Source: Hymenobacter sp.
GTDB lineage: Bacteria; Bacteroidota; Bacteroidia; Cytophagales; Hymenobacteraceae
Direction of reading: 5' to 3'
DNA length: 6,043 nt
NCBI GenBank assembly: GCA_025362615.1
Contig: JANYFQ010000540.1
Coordinates: 1 to 6,043, forward strand
In this document: positions 5,219 through 6,043 of the stretch, piece by piece
Position numbering within the stretch: position 1 is the first letter of the stretch
How the letters are laid out: each line of letters begins with the position of its first letter
Notes under the pieces: model-generated
Told to the model about the DNA's origin: nothing
Seen by the model: only the letters and a program-made list of their open reading frames with translations
The model's database searches: none
Position numbers and translations under genes: made by a program

Positions 5219-5854
5219 TCAGTCGTGAAATGACTTTTCGCCCGCTGAAATGACGACCGACAGGCGGTTTTCGGGCGGCGGCACGGGGCAGCGGTAGTCG
5301 GGGTTGTAAGCGCAAAAGGGGTTGTAAGCCCGGTTGAAATCGAGGACCATTTGGCGGGCCGCGGGCGCGGGCAGCGGCACGTCGAGGTAGCGCCCGCCGC
5401 CGTAGGTGCCGCGCCCGTTGCCGCCGTCGGTGAAGGGCACGAAAAGCGTTGAATCGGCCTCACGGACGCGGCAAAACAACGTGATTTGCTGACTGATAGC
5501 TGCTGCCGCGCCGGGCGCGGCCGGATACTCAAACCTGGCCCTCCCCCACCGCACGTATGCCTCCGGCGGCCCCTGGCTCAGGGCCATCTGCACGGTATCG
5601 GCCCGCTCGAAACGCTCAATTGCGGCGGAAACGGCAGCGGCAGTGTCAGCCGCGAAATAACGCAAGCCGCCAAATTTGGCCCGCTCCGTCAGCGGCAGCG
5701 GCGAGGCAGCAGCGGTGCGAAAAGCGGTGTCTTTCTGGCGGCGTTCCTGGGCCAGTTGCGCCCGATTGTAGGGCGGCTGGGGCCGGGTTTCGGGCCAGAG
5801 CGAATACGCAACGATGGCAAGCACGGCGGCGGCGATGATGAGCTTGGTTCTCAT
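5219..5854 (-). CDS. DUF1684 domain protein with N-terminal membrane anchor
   Basis: The 211-aa product belongs to the DUF1684 family, whose biochemical function is unknown to me. The family signature runs through the protein: FRTAAASPL (45-53), FGGLRYF (61-67), TLFVPFTDG (136-144), YGGGRYLDVPLP (151-162), then the most diagnostic block DFNRAYNPFCAYNPDYRCP (172-190) and PPPENRL (192-198). The block contains two cysteines (181 and 189). Residues 4-20 form a hydrophobic segment after MRTK, followed by a proline-rich linker. This is a signal anchor or an uncleaved signal, so the domain probably faces the periplasm. There is no lipobox cysteine. The ATG at 5852-5854 is chosen because it places this segment at the N-terminus; an in-frame ATG at 5945-5947 would prefix 31 residues drawn from repeat DNA. 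It ends 4 bp from the converging Uma2 gene, leaving no room for a terminator. Confidence 0.9.
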   Translation of the reverse strand: MRTKLIIAAAVLAIVAYSLWPETRPQPPYNRAQLAQERRQKDTAFRTAAASPLPLTERAKFGGLRYFAADTAAAVSAAIERFERADTVQMALSQGPPEAYVRWGRARFEYPAAPGAAAAISQQITLFCRVREADSTLFVPFTDGGNGRGTYGGGRYLDVPLPAPAARQMVLDFNRAYNPFCAYNPDYRCPVPPPENRLSVVISAGEKSFHD

Positions 5855-5882
5855 AGGATTTGAGGCGGGCGGTAGGCCAGTA

Positions 5883-6043
5883 GTCGGGCGAATCCCGCGC
5901 AGCGGTTCGTCCGGCCACTGGTCGTAGAACGACTGGCATTGAACCATTCGTCGGACAAATCGCCCGCAGGGCTTCGTCCGACGAGTGTGGCGAGAACAAC
6001 TCGTACGGAAGCCGTTTCAGGGCAGCATACGTCCACTCGTCGG
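5883..6043. repeat. Second intergenic repeat family, degenerate palindromic units
   Basis: Two direct copies, 5883-5934 and 5950-6001, align without gaps at 37 of 52 positions (about 71%). The better-preserved copy is palindromic: TCGTCGGAC (5948-5956) pairs with GTCCGACGA (5976-5984). A third left arm, ACTCGTCGG (6035-6043), is cut by the window edge. GTCGT-AGA-ACGAC (5921-5933) makes another small inverted repeat between the copies. I see no gene in 5855-6043; the open frames that cross it are repetitive and share no family features. The unit is unrelated in sequence to the array at 1825-2020. Confidence 0.7.

Noticed and set aside
5855..5947. Longer N-terminus for the DUF1684 protein from the ATG at 5947
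   Set aside because: It would bury the signal-anchor segment 31 residues inside and encode repeat-derived sequence.
5646..6036. Minus-strand open frames across the right-edge repeats
   Set aside because: They combine repeat DNA with an out-of-frame reading of the DUF1684 gene, and no protein family features are visible.

Overview
The window looks like chromosomal DNA from a GC-rich member of the Bacteroidota, most likely Hymenobacter or a close relative. The evidence is the gene content (a ribonuclease Y, ZapA, small coiled-coil protein and PheT cluster), the lack of Shine-Dalgarno sequences, and Bacteroidota-type -7 promoter elements (TACCTTTG or TACCTTTC) in front of genes. The genus is an inference from composition and repeat style, not proven.

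Layout. Positions 1-4483 hold a minus-strand housekeeping block, read from right to left: pheT (2015-4483, complete, 822 aa); a 190-bp spacer full of 37-bp palindromic repeats; a small coiled-coil protein (1477-1773, or from 1824); zapA (1044-1337); a structured 140-bp gap that is a plausible place for a 6S-type RNA; and the first 301 codons of rny, which runs off the left edge before its catalytic HD domain. Positions 4609-5214 (plus strand) encode a Uma2-family putative endonuclease, divergent from pheT. A DUF1684 protein (5219-5854, minus strand) converges on it with only 4 bp between the stop codons. The right end (5855-6043) has no convincing gene and carries a second, more degenerate palindromic repeat family.

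How the genes relate. The minus-strand block joins translation (PheT), cell division (ZapA and perhaps its coiled-coil neighbour) and RNA turnover (RNase Y). It probably does not act as one pathway. Separate -7-like elements before pheT, zapA and rny, and a 35-bp inverted repeat starting at the pheT stop codon, suggest several transcription units. The Uma2 and DUF1684 genes look like accessory genes of unknown physiological role.

I did not find a convincing new multi-gene system. The most interesting non-coding signals are the repeat array that begins in the pheT stop codon, the structured zapA-rny spacer with its leader hairpin, and the second repeat family at the right edge.
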